Assembly (NCBI RefSeq): GCF_963678835.1
Contig: NZ_OY787470.1
Location: 372,001 to 436,000, forward strand
Reading direction: 5' to 3'
Length of the DNA: 64,000 bases
Source: an uncultured Desulfuromonas sp.
Lineage (GTDB): Bacteria > Desulfobacterota > Desulfuromonadia > Desulfuromonadales > Desulfuromonadaceae
The notes beneath the pieces were generated by a model. The model was not told the DNA's origin and did not search any database. It was given only the letters and a program-made list of their open reading frames with translations. Of the stretch, positions 45,201 to 53,795 are shown one piece after another. Position 1 is the first letter of the stretch, and the number at the start of each line of letters is the position of its first letter. The position numbers were made by a program, and so were the translations under genes.

Positions 45201-45414
45201 GCGACGATTGGAAAATAAACTGCGCCTTGTTCATGACCAGTCGTTTAATCAAATCTCTAAGGATAAAAAAAACCTGCGTCGTCTGGCCCGGCGTCTCGGC
45301 TACACCAAGGAAACAGATCTGCCGGAGCAACAGTTCCTGCGGGCCTATCGTAAGATGACCGAACAGATTCGCACCCATTTTGATCATTATCTTAAACCTG
45401 AAGCGGGTCAGTAA
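42220..45414 (+). CDS. glnE: Bifunctional glutamine synthetase adenylyltransferase/deadenylase
   Basis: 1064 residues, somewhat longer than the E. coli protein. Two nucleotidyltransferase domains are visible: GMGKFGGWELNFSSDIDLIY near residue 230, which removes AMP, and GMGKLGGMEINYHSDLDIIF near 768, which adds AMP. Each is followed by a helical GlnD-UR-EII-like domain, with LGRGGIREIEFFIQ and TGRGGMVDVEFLVQ. The enzyme tunes glutamine synthetase to nitrogen supply, with PII. Pairs functionally with gltBD at the end of the window. One base after mtnA, so cotranscribed. Confidence 0.95.
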   Translation: MNEQMERLATLLQQADEGNKEQLCACITAMGFAEPERSVTNLQLLFEVLDDAALVARQSQMALTCGDPDLALNNLERCSNTVDPQQLAHCLAEETSNRRLMVMLGASPFLTGILCRDAEYFTDLFVRGEVDRKKDVDLMVAELAQRLDPETDFDSLQRCLRRYKYREVLRISARDLSETADLEEVTAELSSLAAATLRVACSHCERLLQQELGAPLLDEPDEQGRELATFTVLGMGKFGGWELNFSSDIDLIYFYSSTQGTTSGITNDKGETENQVTLHQYFVKLADMVTKAIGQVTEDGYVFRVDLDLRPEGRSGEMACSLRAAETYYESWGQNWERSAMMKARPVAGDLDLGERLLWALEPFIYRRYLDYGMIEDLKEMKQKIDCRQAQQRDCQNNLKLGRGGIREIEFFIQALQLIFAGKNPHVRQRSTLKAMVLLREAGHLSAEDAAALRQAYIFLRTVEHRIQVVQERQTHNLPTVDRDMLSLARRSGFDRQDAFEDRLQQHRDDVVRIYRELFYAGEDQAEDVIKPQVRALLDDSVDSDYTKDLLEEAGFQDVEQGFESLCRLREGKYGSPMTRRVRRYFQRILPVLIQEIVDSPEPDMALNNLEEFLMRIRAHGTFYALMAENHAIVRLLISLFSTSKFLSRIFIQRPEILDSLVSSGYAVEFKSLEVLRDELTEQLEQSLDYEDRLDQLRRFRSEEFLRIALNDLRGDQLQGRTTMQLSCLAVVCLEAAVEMARNELIPRFGLPYCPLEHGWKEAEFAVLGMGKLGGMEINYHSDLDIIFIYSGQGKNRPAKGTDPDRFKEISNQEYFSKLAQRIISVLTLATREGRVYEIDTRLRPSGNQGPLVTSLTAYQNYHEESAQLWERQALTKAQVVVGPPQITEQIEAINDQVTWEKPLPQELKAEIYRLRSRMEREIAKEGESQFNIKTGRGGMVDVEFLVQYLQLMYGKDVPEIRVCNTLAALNAIGDKGLLPKEVAEELENGYKFLRRLENKLRLVHDQSFNQISKDKKNLRRLARRLGYTKETDLPEQQFLRAYRKMTEQIRTHFDHYLKPEAGQ

Positions 45415-45467
45415 GTCCGGCTTAACTGACCGAATCAACACGTCCTCTAACCGATGGAGATAACACC

Positions 45468-45554
45468 ATGAGTCGATTGAAAATTGTCGGCCTGATGCTG
45501 TTTGTAGCCTGTGTGCTCAGCGGCTGTGGTTGCCTGGATATTCCCTGCGTATAA
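45468..45554 (+). CDS. Very small lipoprotein (28 residues)
   Basis: MSRLKIVGLMLFVACVLSGC gives a complete signal peptide with lipobox LSGC, leaving a mature peptide of only nine residues (CGCLDIPCV) with three cysteines. GGAGATAACACC precedes the ATG, and a strong terminator follows 13 bases after the stop. Comparable in scale to entericidin-like lipopeptides, with no sequence evidence for toxin or antidote function. It may be the last gene of the mtnA-glnE unit. Confidence 0.7.
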   Translation: MSRLKIVGLMLFVACVLSGCGCLDIPCV

Positions 45555-45566
45555 CGCATGCAGACA

Positions 45567-45603
45567 AAAATGGCGCTGACGAGATTCAGCGCCGTTTTTG
45601 TTT
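45567..45603 (+). terminator. Rho-independent terminator after glnE and the small lipoprotein
   Basis: GGCGCTGA pairs with TCAGCGCC across a six-base loop and is followed by GTTTTTGTTTTT. Confidence 0.88.
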
Positions 45604-45654
45604 TTATTTAGCGCTGCGGCTTTTTCGTTCAGCAGCACTGAACGTCAGCGCGTG

Positions 45655-47374
45655 AACCACTGAAGAGCAAGGTCAAGATCAAAGTCAAGGTCGCCGGGTT
45701 TCGTCCCGGCAGCCGACATCCTTTTGACTGGCCGCTCAAAAGGATGCAAAAACCAGCTGAACACCTCCTGACCCTCAGATCAACCTACACGGTGTCTGTT
45801 TCCGTGATACTTTGCAGATTCGGCTCGCCGCCCTTTTGGTCGACGAATCGTGCAACTCATCGCCTGTGGCGTAAAACGGTGATAACAATCTTAAGTCGCG
45901 CTCTGTCTCCAGTGTGGCACCGATCAAACGGGCGGGACGGTGCCCGCCCTTCAGTCGTGTGTTATTAAGCAGCCCAGCCCTCCCGTTCAGCAGCACCGAA
46001 CGCAATGAACGTCAGCGCAATGGTTGTCGGCAACCTGTTTGAGCGGTAGCGAGTTTTGCCGACATTGCGATGTAAGAGAATGGAGAGAGGGAACCCGGAG
46101 GGTGCAATGACGGGAGTCGATTTTGCGGTACTTTTGTCGATGCAAAAGTGCCCCGACGTGCGGGCGCGGAAGCCCGCGTCATGTGGGTACCACCTTCGCG
46201 AACGCGATGAAGTTCGCTGGTGCGATTCGTTTCAAGTTGCAAACCACTGAAGCTCAAGATCAAAGTCAAGGTCGCCGGGTTTCGTCCCGGCAGCCGACAT
46301 CCTTTTGATTGGCCGCTCAAAAGGATGCAAAAACCAGCTGAACACCTCCTGACCCTCAGATTAACCGACACTGAGTCTGTTTCCGATGTGCGTTACGGAT
46401 TCGGCTCGCCGCCCTTTAGGTCGACGAATCGTGCAACGCATCAGCTTTGGCGTAAAATGTTGATGACAATCTTAAGTCGCGCTCTACCTCTGGTGTGGCA
46501 CCAATCAAACGGGCGGGACGGTGCCCGCCCTTCAGTGGTGTGTTATTGAGCAGCCCAGCCCTCCCGTTCAGCAGCGCCGAACGAAGAGAACGGTCAGCGC
46601 GATGGTTGTCGGCAACCTGTTTGAGGACTGATGCCGACTGGGCGAGTTTTGCCGACATCGCAGTGTTAGTGAACGCAGAGAGGGAACCCGTAGGGGGCAT
46701 TGGGTTTGTTATGAATCAGAAGAACGAGAGGTGTTGCGTGAGATTTTTTACGTCAGCAAGGCAGAGGGAGGAGCTATAGTCGGTCTATGGCGACGACCGA
46801 TAACGCCGCTGACGTGGAAAAGATCCGCAACAACTCCGTGAAGGCTGATTGATGACAACCCCTTGGGAGTCGATTTTGCGGTACTTTTGTCGACGCAAAA
46901 GTGCCCCGACGTGCGGGCGCGGAAGCCCGCGTCACGTGGGTACCATCATTGTGAACGGATGAAGTTCGCCGGTGCGATTCGTTTCGTATTACGAACCACT
47001 GAAGATCAAGATCAAAGTCAAGGTCGCCGGGTCTCGTCCCGGCAGCCGACATCCTTTTGACTGGCCGCTCAAAAGGATGCAAAAGCCGGCTTGAACTTCT
47101 CCTGAACCTGGATCAACCGACAATGGATTTGTTTCCGTTATGCCTCACTGATTCGGTTTGCCGCCCTTTAGGTCGGCAAATCGTGCGACTCATCACTATT
47201 GGCGTAAAACGTTGATAACCGTTTGACGTCTCACTCTATTTCTTCCGTGGCCCCGCTCAAACGGGCGGGACGGTGCCCGCCCTGCAGTGTGTGTGTGAAC
47301 AGCCAAGCCCTTCCTTTCAGCAGCACCGAACACCATGAACGTCCGCGCGATTCGTTCCAAATTTCGCACCACAT
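45655..47374. repeat. Three-unit tandem array of hairpin-rich non-coding repeats
   Basis: Units begin at 45655, 46242 and 46994 (AACCACTGAAG...). Each contains, in order, GCCGGGTTTCGTCCCGGC-type and CTTTTGA/TCAAAAG hairpins and a GGGCGG...CCGCCC hairpin. The first two also contain TGTCGGCAA...TTGCCGACA, a GGTACTTTTG/CAAAAGTGCC stem and a GCGGGC/GCCCGC stem. Unit 2 carries an extra ~165-base block (about 46695-46860) with nested ACGTCAGC/GCTGACGT and TCGGTC/GACCGA stems. Unit 3 lacks the middle hairpins. Short ORFs exist in many frames but none has a ribosome site or is kept as protein between units. Origin and role unknown. Confidence 0.7.
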
Positions 47375-47390
47375 AGACGGTCAATCGCTG

Positions 47391-48146
47391 TTAAAATTCC
47401 TTCAAATTTTTATCCAGCAAATGGCGTGGCTGCACATTGCGCATGGCATTGAGCAGACTGTTTTTGATCTGCGGGATCTCCCTCTGTAGCTCTTCAATCA
47501 ATATTTTCATCCGTTGGCGCTTCTGATCGCGGCGCACCAGCATTGGGCAACTGCAGTCGACACGTGGTACTTCGCGCAACGTCGTCCATTGGTCAATGAG
47601 CTGTTCTTCAACATAAACCAGCGGCCGGATCACGGTCTGTTCACCGTTGTCTGCCAGCAGCTTGGGACTCATGGCACTGATGGTGCCGGAGTAAAACTGA
47701 TTGAGCAGCAGGGTTTCGAGATGGTCGTCGAGATGGTGGCCGAGGGCGACTTTGTTGCAGCCGAGTTTTTGAGCCGTGGTGTAGAGCGCCCCACGACGCA
47801 ATCGGGCACAGAACGCGCAGTAGGACGAGCCGGGACGCAGATGGGCGTTGATCACCTCTTCGCCATTGGTGGTTTCAATATGGGCCGTGAAACCCAGTTC
47901 GGCCAGGTAGTGGGTGATGGTGGCGGTGTCAAAGCCATCAAAGCCGGGATTGATGGTTACCGGCACCAGCTCGTAGTGGATCGGCGCACGCCGACACAGC
48001 TCTTTAAGCACGTGGAGCATGGTCCACGAGTCCTTGCCGCCGGAGATGGCAACCAGAATGCGGTCGTTTTCCTCAATCAGGTTGAAATCGCCCACGGCCT
48101 TGCCGGCCAGGCGTTTGATTTTTGCAAAAAGTTTCTGTTCGCTCAC
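47391..48146 (-). CDS. ttcA: tRNA 2-thiocytidine biosynthesis protein TtcA
   Basis: 251 residues. PP-loop ATP-binding motif SGGKDS at residues 35-40. SSYCAFCARLRRG (Cys110, Cys113) is the conserved CXXC that helps hold an oxygen-sensitive [4Fe-4S] cluster, with Cys198/Cys200 in VDCSCPM as the third ligand region. ALGHHLDDHLETLL is also typical. It thiolates C32 of certain tRNAs. Monocistronic, ending beside the repeat array. Confidence 0.92.
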   Translation of the reverse strand: MSEQKLFAKIKRLAGKAVGDFNLIEENDRILVAISGGKDSWTMLHVLKELCRRAPIHYELVPVTINPGFDGFDTATITHYLAELGFTAHIETTNGEEVINAHLRPGSSYCAFCARLRRGALYTTAQKLGCNKVALGHHLDDHLETLLLNQFYSGTISAMSPKLLADNGEQTVIRPLVYVEEQLIDQWTTLREVPRVDCSCPMLVRRDQKRQRMKILIEELQREIPQIKNSLLNAMRNVQPRHLLDKNLKEF

Positions 48147-48507
48147 TGGAGGATTCTTTTTGTGGAAAAGGGGCAGTAGCGGCTGACTATAGCGAGGTCG
48201 TGTATCAGGATCAAGAGATGTCTTCAGAAAAATGTCTTATGAGTTAGCAAGAGGCGGTGGCGCGATTAAAAACGCGTGTCGCTTTTTCGGCGTTGTTGGT
48301 GATTTCGTTTGAGGCCGGGCTGAAGCGTTGCCCCATGACGATGCTTGGACGTGGAAGCAGGAGTATGGCGTTAACAGGGTGCTCTTGTTTCTCCCGTTGG
48401 ATCAGGGCGGAAAACAGGTCGGCCTTGGAGAGAAAATAGTTCTTTGGCGACACTGAGGATTCCGGCATGTTTCTGGGCGTCGTTTTTTATAGTTGGAGGT
48501 TCCTTTC

Positions 48508-48536
48508 TTGACAATGCTGGTGTTAAGACTCATAAT
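48508..48536 (+). promoter_or_regulatory. Sigma-70 promoter for the molybdoenzyme operon
   Basis: TTGACA (48508-48513), a 17-base spacer, and CATAAT (48531-48536) give a near-consensus -35/-10 pair. The predicted start is near 48543, about 140 bases before the first gene, leaving a moderate 5' leader. Confidence 0.6.
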
Positions 48537-48555
48537 CATACTCATCAGTATGATT
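48534..48555. promoter_or_regulatory. Operator-like inverted repeat at the transcription start
   Basis: AATCATACT-CATC-AGTATGATT is a perfect 9-bp inverted repeat that overlaps the -10 box and covers the predicted start, a position that suits a repressor. TCATAC/GTATGA half-sites recall those of NikR, though in the opposite order and with a shorter gap. Regulator unknown. Confidence 0.55.
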
Positions 48556-48682
48556 GAGTATGGGGGGGAACTCTGGTGTCTTGTACAGCTCGCTGGATTG
48601 CCATAAAGAAACCGGTTTGGCGAGCCCCGATGTCCGCCATAGCGTCTTGCCCTGTCCAACAGGTTTTTACGGAGAGTTTTTT

Positions 48683-50887
48683 ATGAATTATCAGCAGGCA
48701 CAACGTTTGGCCGAATCCCTTGGTGAACAGGTGATTCCCACCGTGTGCGGTATGTGTGGGCCCGGTGGTCCGGGGGGCGGTTGTGGTATTTATGCGTTTG
48801 TCAAACAAGGATGTTTTACCCGGGTGGCGGGTATGGATGAATGTCCTGTAAATCGTGGTGCCGTGTGTGCCAAAGGGCAAGCCGCTCCCCAATGGGTGTA
48901 TTCCCCGGATCGATTAACAACGCCTTTGCGTCGTGTCGGGCGCAAAGGTGAAGGACGATTTGAGCCCATCGGTTGGGATGACGCCATTGATCAGGTCGCT
49001 GAAGTGCTGATGCGTCAAAAAGAGGAGTTCGGCCCTGAATCTCTGGCGATTCTTGCCCCGGCCAAGCGCAACTACAATGACTATCTACAGCGTTTTTTAA
49101 CGGTTCACGGCAGTCCCAACTATGGCCACAGTGGTATTTGCGCCATGCAGCGGGCTTTTGCTTTCTCCTATACGGTCGGCTGCTGGCCGCAGGCTGATTA
49201 TGACAACAGTGACCTGATCATCTATTGGGGGCGGCAGCCGTTCTATTCCGGCCCAGTGGCTCGCCCGGCGCGAGCGTTTTTAGACGCACGCCAGCGTGGT
49301 GCGACTCTGGTGGCCATCAAACCCTCTATGGAGCCGGACGGTGGATTGTGCGATCAGTGGCTGGCGATCCGCCCAGGAACCGATGCCGCGCTGGCTCTGG
49401 CCATGTTGCATGTGGTGATTGGTGACGGTTTGATCGATCATGCGTTTGTTGAGCAGTGGTGCTACGGCTTTGATGAACTCAAAGCTCATGTGGAGCAATT
49501 TTCCCCTGCTTGGGCGCAGGGGATTACCGGGATTGATTCCGAACGGATCGTGGCGCTGGCCCGGCTCTATGCGATGACTCCCAGAGCAACCATTGATCTC
49601 GGTAATGGCGTCGAACATGCGCCGTCCGCCAGTGATGCGATTCGTGCCGTGGCCATGCTGATGGCCATTACCGGCCATCTTGACCGGCCGGGTACAAATC
49701 TATTGCCAAAGGCGATGGCACCCAGTCCGGTCACGTTGCCGCAGCGCTACAGCCCGGCGCTGATCGACAAGTTGGTGTGTCCGGAATTCCCCAAAGTGTT
49801 TCAACCTTTTTACGAAGGGCCATCCGCAGCTTATTACGGGGTGATTGAGAGCATTCTGACCGAACAACCTTATCCGATTCGCTGTCTGATGGCGCCAGGA
49901 ACCCAGCCCTCAATGAGTAATCGTGGCACACGCAATGTTCTGGCGGCGCTGGAAAAGGTTGATTTTTTTGCCGTGATTGATGTGATGCGCACGGCTGAGA
50001 TGGATTACGCCGATATTGTCATCCCGACAGCAACCGTCTATGAAAGCGACCATCCGTTTCACCATGTGCCGGGGTGGATGATGGCCAATAATCCGGTGAT
50101 TCAGCCGCTGGGCGCCTATAAGTCAACCATTGAATTTTTTCTCGACCTGGCCCAGCGTATGGGCTATGGAGAGGACTTTTGGCAGGGGGATTGCGAGCAG
50201 GCGATGAGGGAGCAGTTGCAACCGTTCAATTTGACGCCCCATGAGTTGCGTGAGGCTCCGTGCGGCATCAGCAGGCAACCGCCTGGACAACGTTACGAAA
50301 AATATGCCGAGACTTTTGGCCGGGCCAGTTCTGCTCTTGGTCACCCACCGTTGCTGCCGCAAAACAAGGTCGCGCTTTATGCGACCACGTTTGCCGATGC
50401 CGGTTTTTCGCCGTTGCCGCAATGGCGTGACGTGCCGGAGGGCCTTACTGCGACTCCTGAATTGGTTGAAGAGTTTCCCCTGGTGCTTTCCGATTATCAT
50501 ACCTCTAAAAGTTTCAGTGCGTCGTGGCAGCGCAATGTTGCCCTGTTGCGCGAAGTCGAGCCGGAGCCGATGTTGCACATTCATCCCGAAACCGCAGACC
50601 GTTTCGCCATTGGCGATCAGGATTGGATCCGTCTGTCTTCACCCCATGGCTGGTTGAAGGTGAAAGCCCAGTATTATCCGGGGATCCGTCGCGATACGGT
50701 GATGGTGCTGCATGGCTGGTGGCAGGGCTGCAAGGCGCTGGGGCAACACGATATGCCGCTGACCGATGGTGGTGCAAATGTCAATCTGCTTTACACGGTC
50801 GAGCGTGATAAAGCCTGTGATCCTTTGATCTGGGCAATGTCCAGCCAGACACTGGTCAAAGTGGAGAGGTGGGAGGAGGCGTCATGA
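48683..50887 (+). CDS. Molybdopterin oxidoreductase, DMSO-reductase family, catalytic subunit
   Basis: 734 residues from ATG 48683 (GGAGAG upstream). N-terminal cysteines Cys22-x2-Cys25-x8-Cys34-x27-Cys62 form a [4Fe-4S] site with an unusual glycine-rich insert (GPGGPGGG) between the second and third ligand. Molybdopterin-binding regions follow, and Cys153 in HSGICAMQRAF is the likely Mo/W ligand, at the position used by formate dehydrogenases and acetylene hydratase. The C-terminal beta-barrel (from about 600) binds cofactor. No signal peptide, so cytoplasmic. It overlaps its iron-sulfur partner gene by four bases. Substrate cannot be inferred; candidates include a formate-, thiosulfate- or hydroxylase-type reaction. 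Confidence 0.85.
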   Translation: MNYQQAQRLAESLGEQVIPTVCGMCGPGGPGGGCGIYAFVKQGCFTRVAGMDECPVNRGAVCAKGQAAPQWVYSPDRLTTPLRRVGRKGEGRFEPIGWDDAIDQVAEVLMRQKEEFGPESLAILAPAKRNYNDYLQRFLTVHGSPNYGHSGICAMQRAFAFSYTVGCWPQADYDNSDLIIYWGRQPFYSGPVARPARAFLDARQRGATLVAIKPSMEPDGGLCDQWLAIRPGTDAALALAMLHVVIGDGLIDHAFVEQWCYGFDELKAHVEQFSPAWAQGITGIDSERIVALARLYAMTPRATIDLGNGVEHAPSASDAIRAVAMLMAITGHLDRPGTNLLPKAMAPSPVTLPQRYSPALIDKLVCPEFPKVFQPFYEGPSAAYYGVIESILTEQPYPIRCLMAPGTQPSMSNRGTRNVLAALEKVDFFAVIDVMRTAEMDYADIVIPTATVYESDHPFHHVPGWMMANNPVIQPLGAYKSTIEFFLDLAQRMGYGEDFWQGDCEQAMREQLQPFNLTPHELREAPCGISRQPPGQRYEKYAETFGRASSALGHPPLLPQNKVALYATTFADAGFSPLPQWRDVPEGLTATPELVEEFPLVLSDYHTSKSFSASWQRNVALLREVEPEPMLHIHPETADRFAIGDQDWIRLSSPHGWLKVKAQYYPGIRRDTVMVLHGWWQGCKALGQHDMPLTDGGANVNLLYTVERDKACDPLIWAMSSQTLVKVERWEEAS

Positions 50888-51432
50888 ACGATGGTCTGGA
50901 ACGGGTTATTGTTTTTGATCCGCAACGCTGCAATCAGTGTCATGGGTGTGAAATCGCCTGTAAAAACTGGCGTGGTCTGGATGCGGGCATTTTTTATCGG
51001 CGGGTGCTGTCGTGGTGGGAACCGCGTAACGGCGAAGAAAAAATGCGCACGTTGTCTCTGACGTGTCTGCATTGTGTCAACCCGGCCTGTGTGACATCCT
51101 GTCCGGTGTCTGCATTAACCAAGAATACCCAAGACGGTCGGGTGGAGGTTGATGCGACTTTGTGCATCGGTTGCGGTGCCTGCGCTAGAGCCTGTGACTA
51201 TGGTGTTCCCCAGATTACGACACAACAGGTGATGAAAAAATGTGATCTGTGCATGAGCCAGCCGTTTGCAACCAACCCGCCATGTATTGATAGTTGTCCG
51301 GGGGGAGCCCTGTCTCTGAGAGAGCTGACTTCAGCGCAAAAATCTGAGTATGAGCGCTGGTGCCAAAGCGTGATGTGCCTCTTGTCGTCGCGTTGCGGAT
51401 CAGAGCCACGCCGAGTGGTGAATAGAACCTAA
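50884..51432 (+). CDS. Iron-sulfur electron-transfer subunit of the molybdoenzyme (DmsB/NrfC-like)
   Basis: 182 residues from ATG 50884, which overlaps the previous stop (ATGA), GGAGG upstream. Four cluster motifs: CNQCHGCEIAC (residues 16-26), CLHCVNPACVTSCP, CIGCGACARACDYGVP and CDLCM...CIDSCP. This is the standard four-[4Fe-4S] partner of DMSO-reductase-family enzymes. There is no membrane-anchor gene, so the complex is probably soluble and uses a soluble electron carrier. Last 25 residues are basic and not family-typical. Confidence 0.88.
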   Translation: MNDGLERVIVFDPQRCNQCHGCEIACKNWRGLDAGIFYRRVLSWWEPRNGEEKMRTLSLTCLHCVNPACVTSCPVSALTKNTQDGRVEVDATLCIGCGACARACDYGVPQITTQQVMKKCDLCMSQPFATNPPCIDSCPGGALSLRELTSAQKSEYERWCQSVMCLLSSRCGSEPRRVVNRT

Positions 51433-51562
51433 GGTGGCTTTGTTAAAGGGATTCTTAATTTTCCAAACGCCAGAAAAAGTAATTTCTCGGGTGAAAAAAA
51501 ATCTCCAATAGGATATTGTGATGAGCATCATTCGAGTGGGTTATTTTTGCTATCGAGTCCTT

Positions 51563-52582
51563 ATGGAAAAGCTGCCTGTAGAAAAAGCGATTGGTCGTTC
51601 TTTGGCCCATGATTTAACCGAAGTTAATCCGTACTATCGGCGGAAGTGCGTGGCGTTTTGCCGTGGACATGTGATCAGCGAGCAGGATCTCGAGGTGCTC
51701 AAACAGATGGGCAAACGCCATCTTTATGTCGGACCCGTCGACACGGGACAGATTCATGAAGACCAGGTCGCCTTGACCTTGGCACCTTATCTGGCTGGGC
51801 CGGGAATCGGACATGACCGGGTCACCAAAGAGGGCAAGGTGAATTTTCGGGCACTGGATGCCGGATTGTTCCGCGTTGATATCGAGCGGTTGACAGATTT
51901 GAACCGGATGGAAGTGCCTTCCATGCCGACGATTCATGACCGTTTTCCTGTCGTGGAAGGAAAAGTCGTGGCGGCTTTTCGCATTATTCCACTGACGTGC
52001 AGTGAGAGTGTTTTTGAACGGATGAAGGGCGTTGCCGAAACGCCCCTGATCTGGCTCGACCCGTATGTCATTCAGCGCGCGGCAATTGTCGTGACCGGCT
52101 CCGAGGTTTATTCGGGAGCTGTTGAAGATCGCTTTGTTCCGCGGTTGCGCTATAAGCTGCAACAGTTGGGTGTTGAAACAACCTTTTCAACCGTTGTTCC
52201 TGATGATCGGTGCGCCATTGCAGAAGCCGTGAGGAAAGCGGAGCAGGTTGCGGAGCTGGTGCTGGTCACTGGCGGTACTTCGGTGGATCCGGATGATGTG
52301 ACATTTCAAGCCATGGCCGATGTGGGAGTCACGTTTCAACGCCGAGGCAATCCAGTGCAACCGGGTAATCATATGAGCCTTGGTCGTAAATCGGATCGTG
52401 TTTATTGTTCCGTTCCTGCGGCGGCGTTGCATTTCCAGACCACCGCACTGGATCTTTTTCTGCCGAGATTGCTGACCGGCGACATGCCAACTGATGAGGA
52501 GCTGGCCAGTGCCGGTCATGGTGGGCTGTGTCATTTCTGTGAACCCTGCGTGTACCCTGTGTGCCCCTTTGGCCGTTTTTAG
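51563..52582 (+). CDS. Molybdopterin-binding protein, MoaB/MoeA-like, with C-terminal cysteine motif
   Basis: 339 residues from ATG 51563 (a start at 51518 is also possible). VEKAIGRSLAHDLTEV opens a MoeA-like N-terminal domain. The MoaB/Mog-type molybdopterin-binding domain follows (AAIVVTGSEVYSG, LVLVTGGTSVDPDD, GNPVQPGN). The C-terminus has CHFCEPCVYPVCPFG, a four-cysteine motif I associate with deltaproteobacterial homologues. Likely acts in molybdenum insertion for the adjacent enzyme. Followed by moeA nine bases later. Confidence 0.82.
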   Translation: MEKLPVEKAIGRSLAHDLTEVNPYYRRKCVAFCRGHVISEQDLEVLKQMGKRHLYVGPVDTGQIHEDQVALTLAPYLAGPGIGHDRVTKEGKVNFRALDAGLFRVDIERLTDLNRMEVPSMPTIHDRFPVVEGKVVAAFRIIPLTCSESVFERMKGVAETPLIWLDPYVIQRAAIVVTGSEVYSGAVEDRFVPRLRYKLQQLGVETTFSTVVPDDRCAIAEAVRKAEQVAELVLVTGGTSVDPDDVTFQAMADVGVTFQRRGNPVQPGNHMSLGRKSDRVYCSVPAAALHFQTTALDLFLPRLLTGDMPTDEELASAGHGGLCHFCEPCVYPVCPFGRF

Positions 52583-52591
52583 GACCTGACC

Positions 52592-53794
52592 ATGTCACCT
52601 GTCTCCTACCCTGATGCACTGCGTTCCCTTCTGGCGGCTGTCTCGCCGGTTGGCAAAGAAACAGTTTGCATTGGTGATGCGCTGCATCGCATTACGGCTG
52701 AAACAGTGCTGGCACCGCAGCCGTTACCCAACAGTCGGCGCAGTGCTGTGGATGGTTACGCACTCGTTGACGTGACGCGTCGTCAGTGGCGGGTGACCGG
52801 CAGCCGTGCCGCGGGTGATCTGGCAACGGAACCTCTGGCCGAAGAAGATGCCCTGGCGGTGATGACCGGAGGTGGCGTCCCTGATAATGCCACGGCTGTT
52901 GTGCGGGTGGAGGAGAGTCATCAGTTTGGTGAGACCCTGCGGTTGGCGGATGGTGTGGTTGCCAATGGGAATATCAATGAGTGCGGTCATGAGCTGATGC
53001 CCGGATCCACCTTGTTGGATGCGGGGTGTCGGATGGATGCGATTCGTCATAGTACCTTGTGCTATGCCGGCGTGAGTGACCTTTGTGTCTATCGTCCACT
53101 ACGGGTGGGGGTGATGTTGTCAGGGGGCGAATTGCTGACACCTGGCGCACCACCGCGCCTTGGAAGCAGTTACGAGTGTCATCGAGCTCTGTTGCAACCG
53201 ATTTTGGAGCAGTTAGGCTGTCAGTGCACATTTGTCGGTCCGGTCGCTGATCAGCCTCAACAGATCCATAACACGGTTGAGCAATTGGCTCAGCACCACG
53301 ACCTCATTGTCACCAGTGGCGGTGTGTCGATGGGCAAGTATGATTTTGTTCGACCGTTGCTGCAACAGCAGGAGTTTGAGTTGGTGGTTGATCGGACGAA
53401 AATTAAACCGGGCAGCCCGTTGCTGGCGGCCAAGCGTGGTGAGCAATTGTTTGTGGCCATGCCGGGTTACCCGGCAGCGTTTCTGGTCAATCTGTTTTTA
53501 TATCTCGTGCCGGTGATAAAACGACTGGCTGGTTGGCAACATTATGCCACCGTCTGGCGGGACGAAGTTTTAGATGCCCCATTGCGTGGGCGGATCGGGC
53601 GCAGTGATCTGATTCGTATTGAAAAACGCGCCGAAAAAGTGGCTCCTCTGGCGGATCAACTTACCTCGCATTATTGCGGATTCGCTCGGGCCGAGGGCTT
53701 GGCCTGGCTCGATGAAACCCGGTCCCATGCCACAGCAGGTGAAACGGTGGCAGTGTGTTGGTTTCACTCGCTGGTCAATGATGGAGGGCCGTGA
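52592..53794 (+). CDS. moeA: Molybdopterin molybdenumtransferase MoeA
   Basis: 400 residues, the normal length. LPNSRRSAVDGYALVD near residue 47 and AVMTGGGVPDNATAVVRVE near 90 are hallmark regions of the N-terminal domains; VGVMLSGGELL near 170 and VTSGGVSMGKYDFV near 235 mark the molybdopterin-binding domain; MPGYPAAFLVNLF near 290 is conserved. It inserts molybdate into adenylylated molybdopterin. A second MoeA-like gene lies immediately upstream. Confidence 0.93.
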   Translation: MSPVSYPDALRSLLAAVSPVGKETVCIGDALHRITAETVLAPQPLPNSRRSAVDGYALVDVTRRQWRVTGSRAAGDLATEPLAEEDALAVMTGGGVPDNATAVVRVEESHQFGETLRLADGVVANGNINECGHELMPGSTLLDAGCRMDAIRHSTLCYAGVSDLCVYRPLRVGVMLSGGELLTPGAPPRLGSSYECHRALLQPILEQLGCQCTFVGPVADQPQQIHNTVEQLAQHHDLIVTSGGVSMGKYDFVRPLLQQQEFELVVDRTKIKPGSPLLAAKRGEQLFVAMPGYPAAFLVNLFLYLVPVIKRLAGWQHYATVWRDEVLDAPLRGRIGRSDLIRIEKRAEKVAPLADQLTSHYCGFARAEGLAWLDETRSHATAGETVAVCWFHSLVNDGGP

Positions 53795-53795
53795 T

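Noticed and set aside
45655-47374. Protein-coding genes in the repeat array (several 60-110-residue ORFs)
   Set aside because: ORFs occur in conflicting frames and strands, lack ribosome sites and are not preserved between the three units.
45655-47374. CRISPR array
   Set aside because: Repeat units are hundreds of bases long and irregular, with no short regular repeat-spacer pattern and no cas genes in the window.
48244-48468. 74-residue minus-strand ORF between ttcA and the molybdoenzyme operon
   Set aside because: No ribosome site, no recognisable domain, and an opposing ORF of similar length exists; treated as non-coding.
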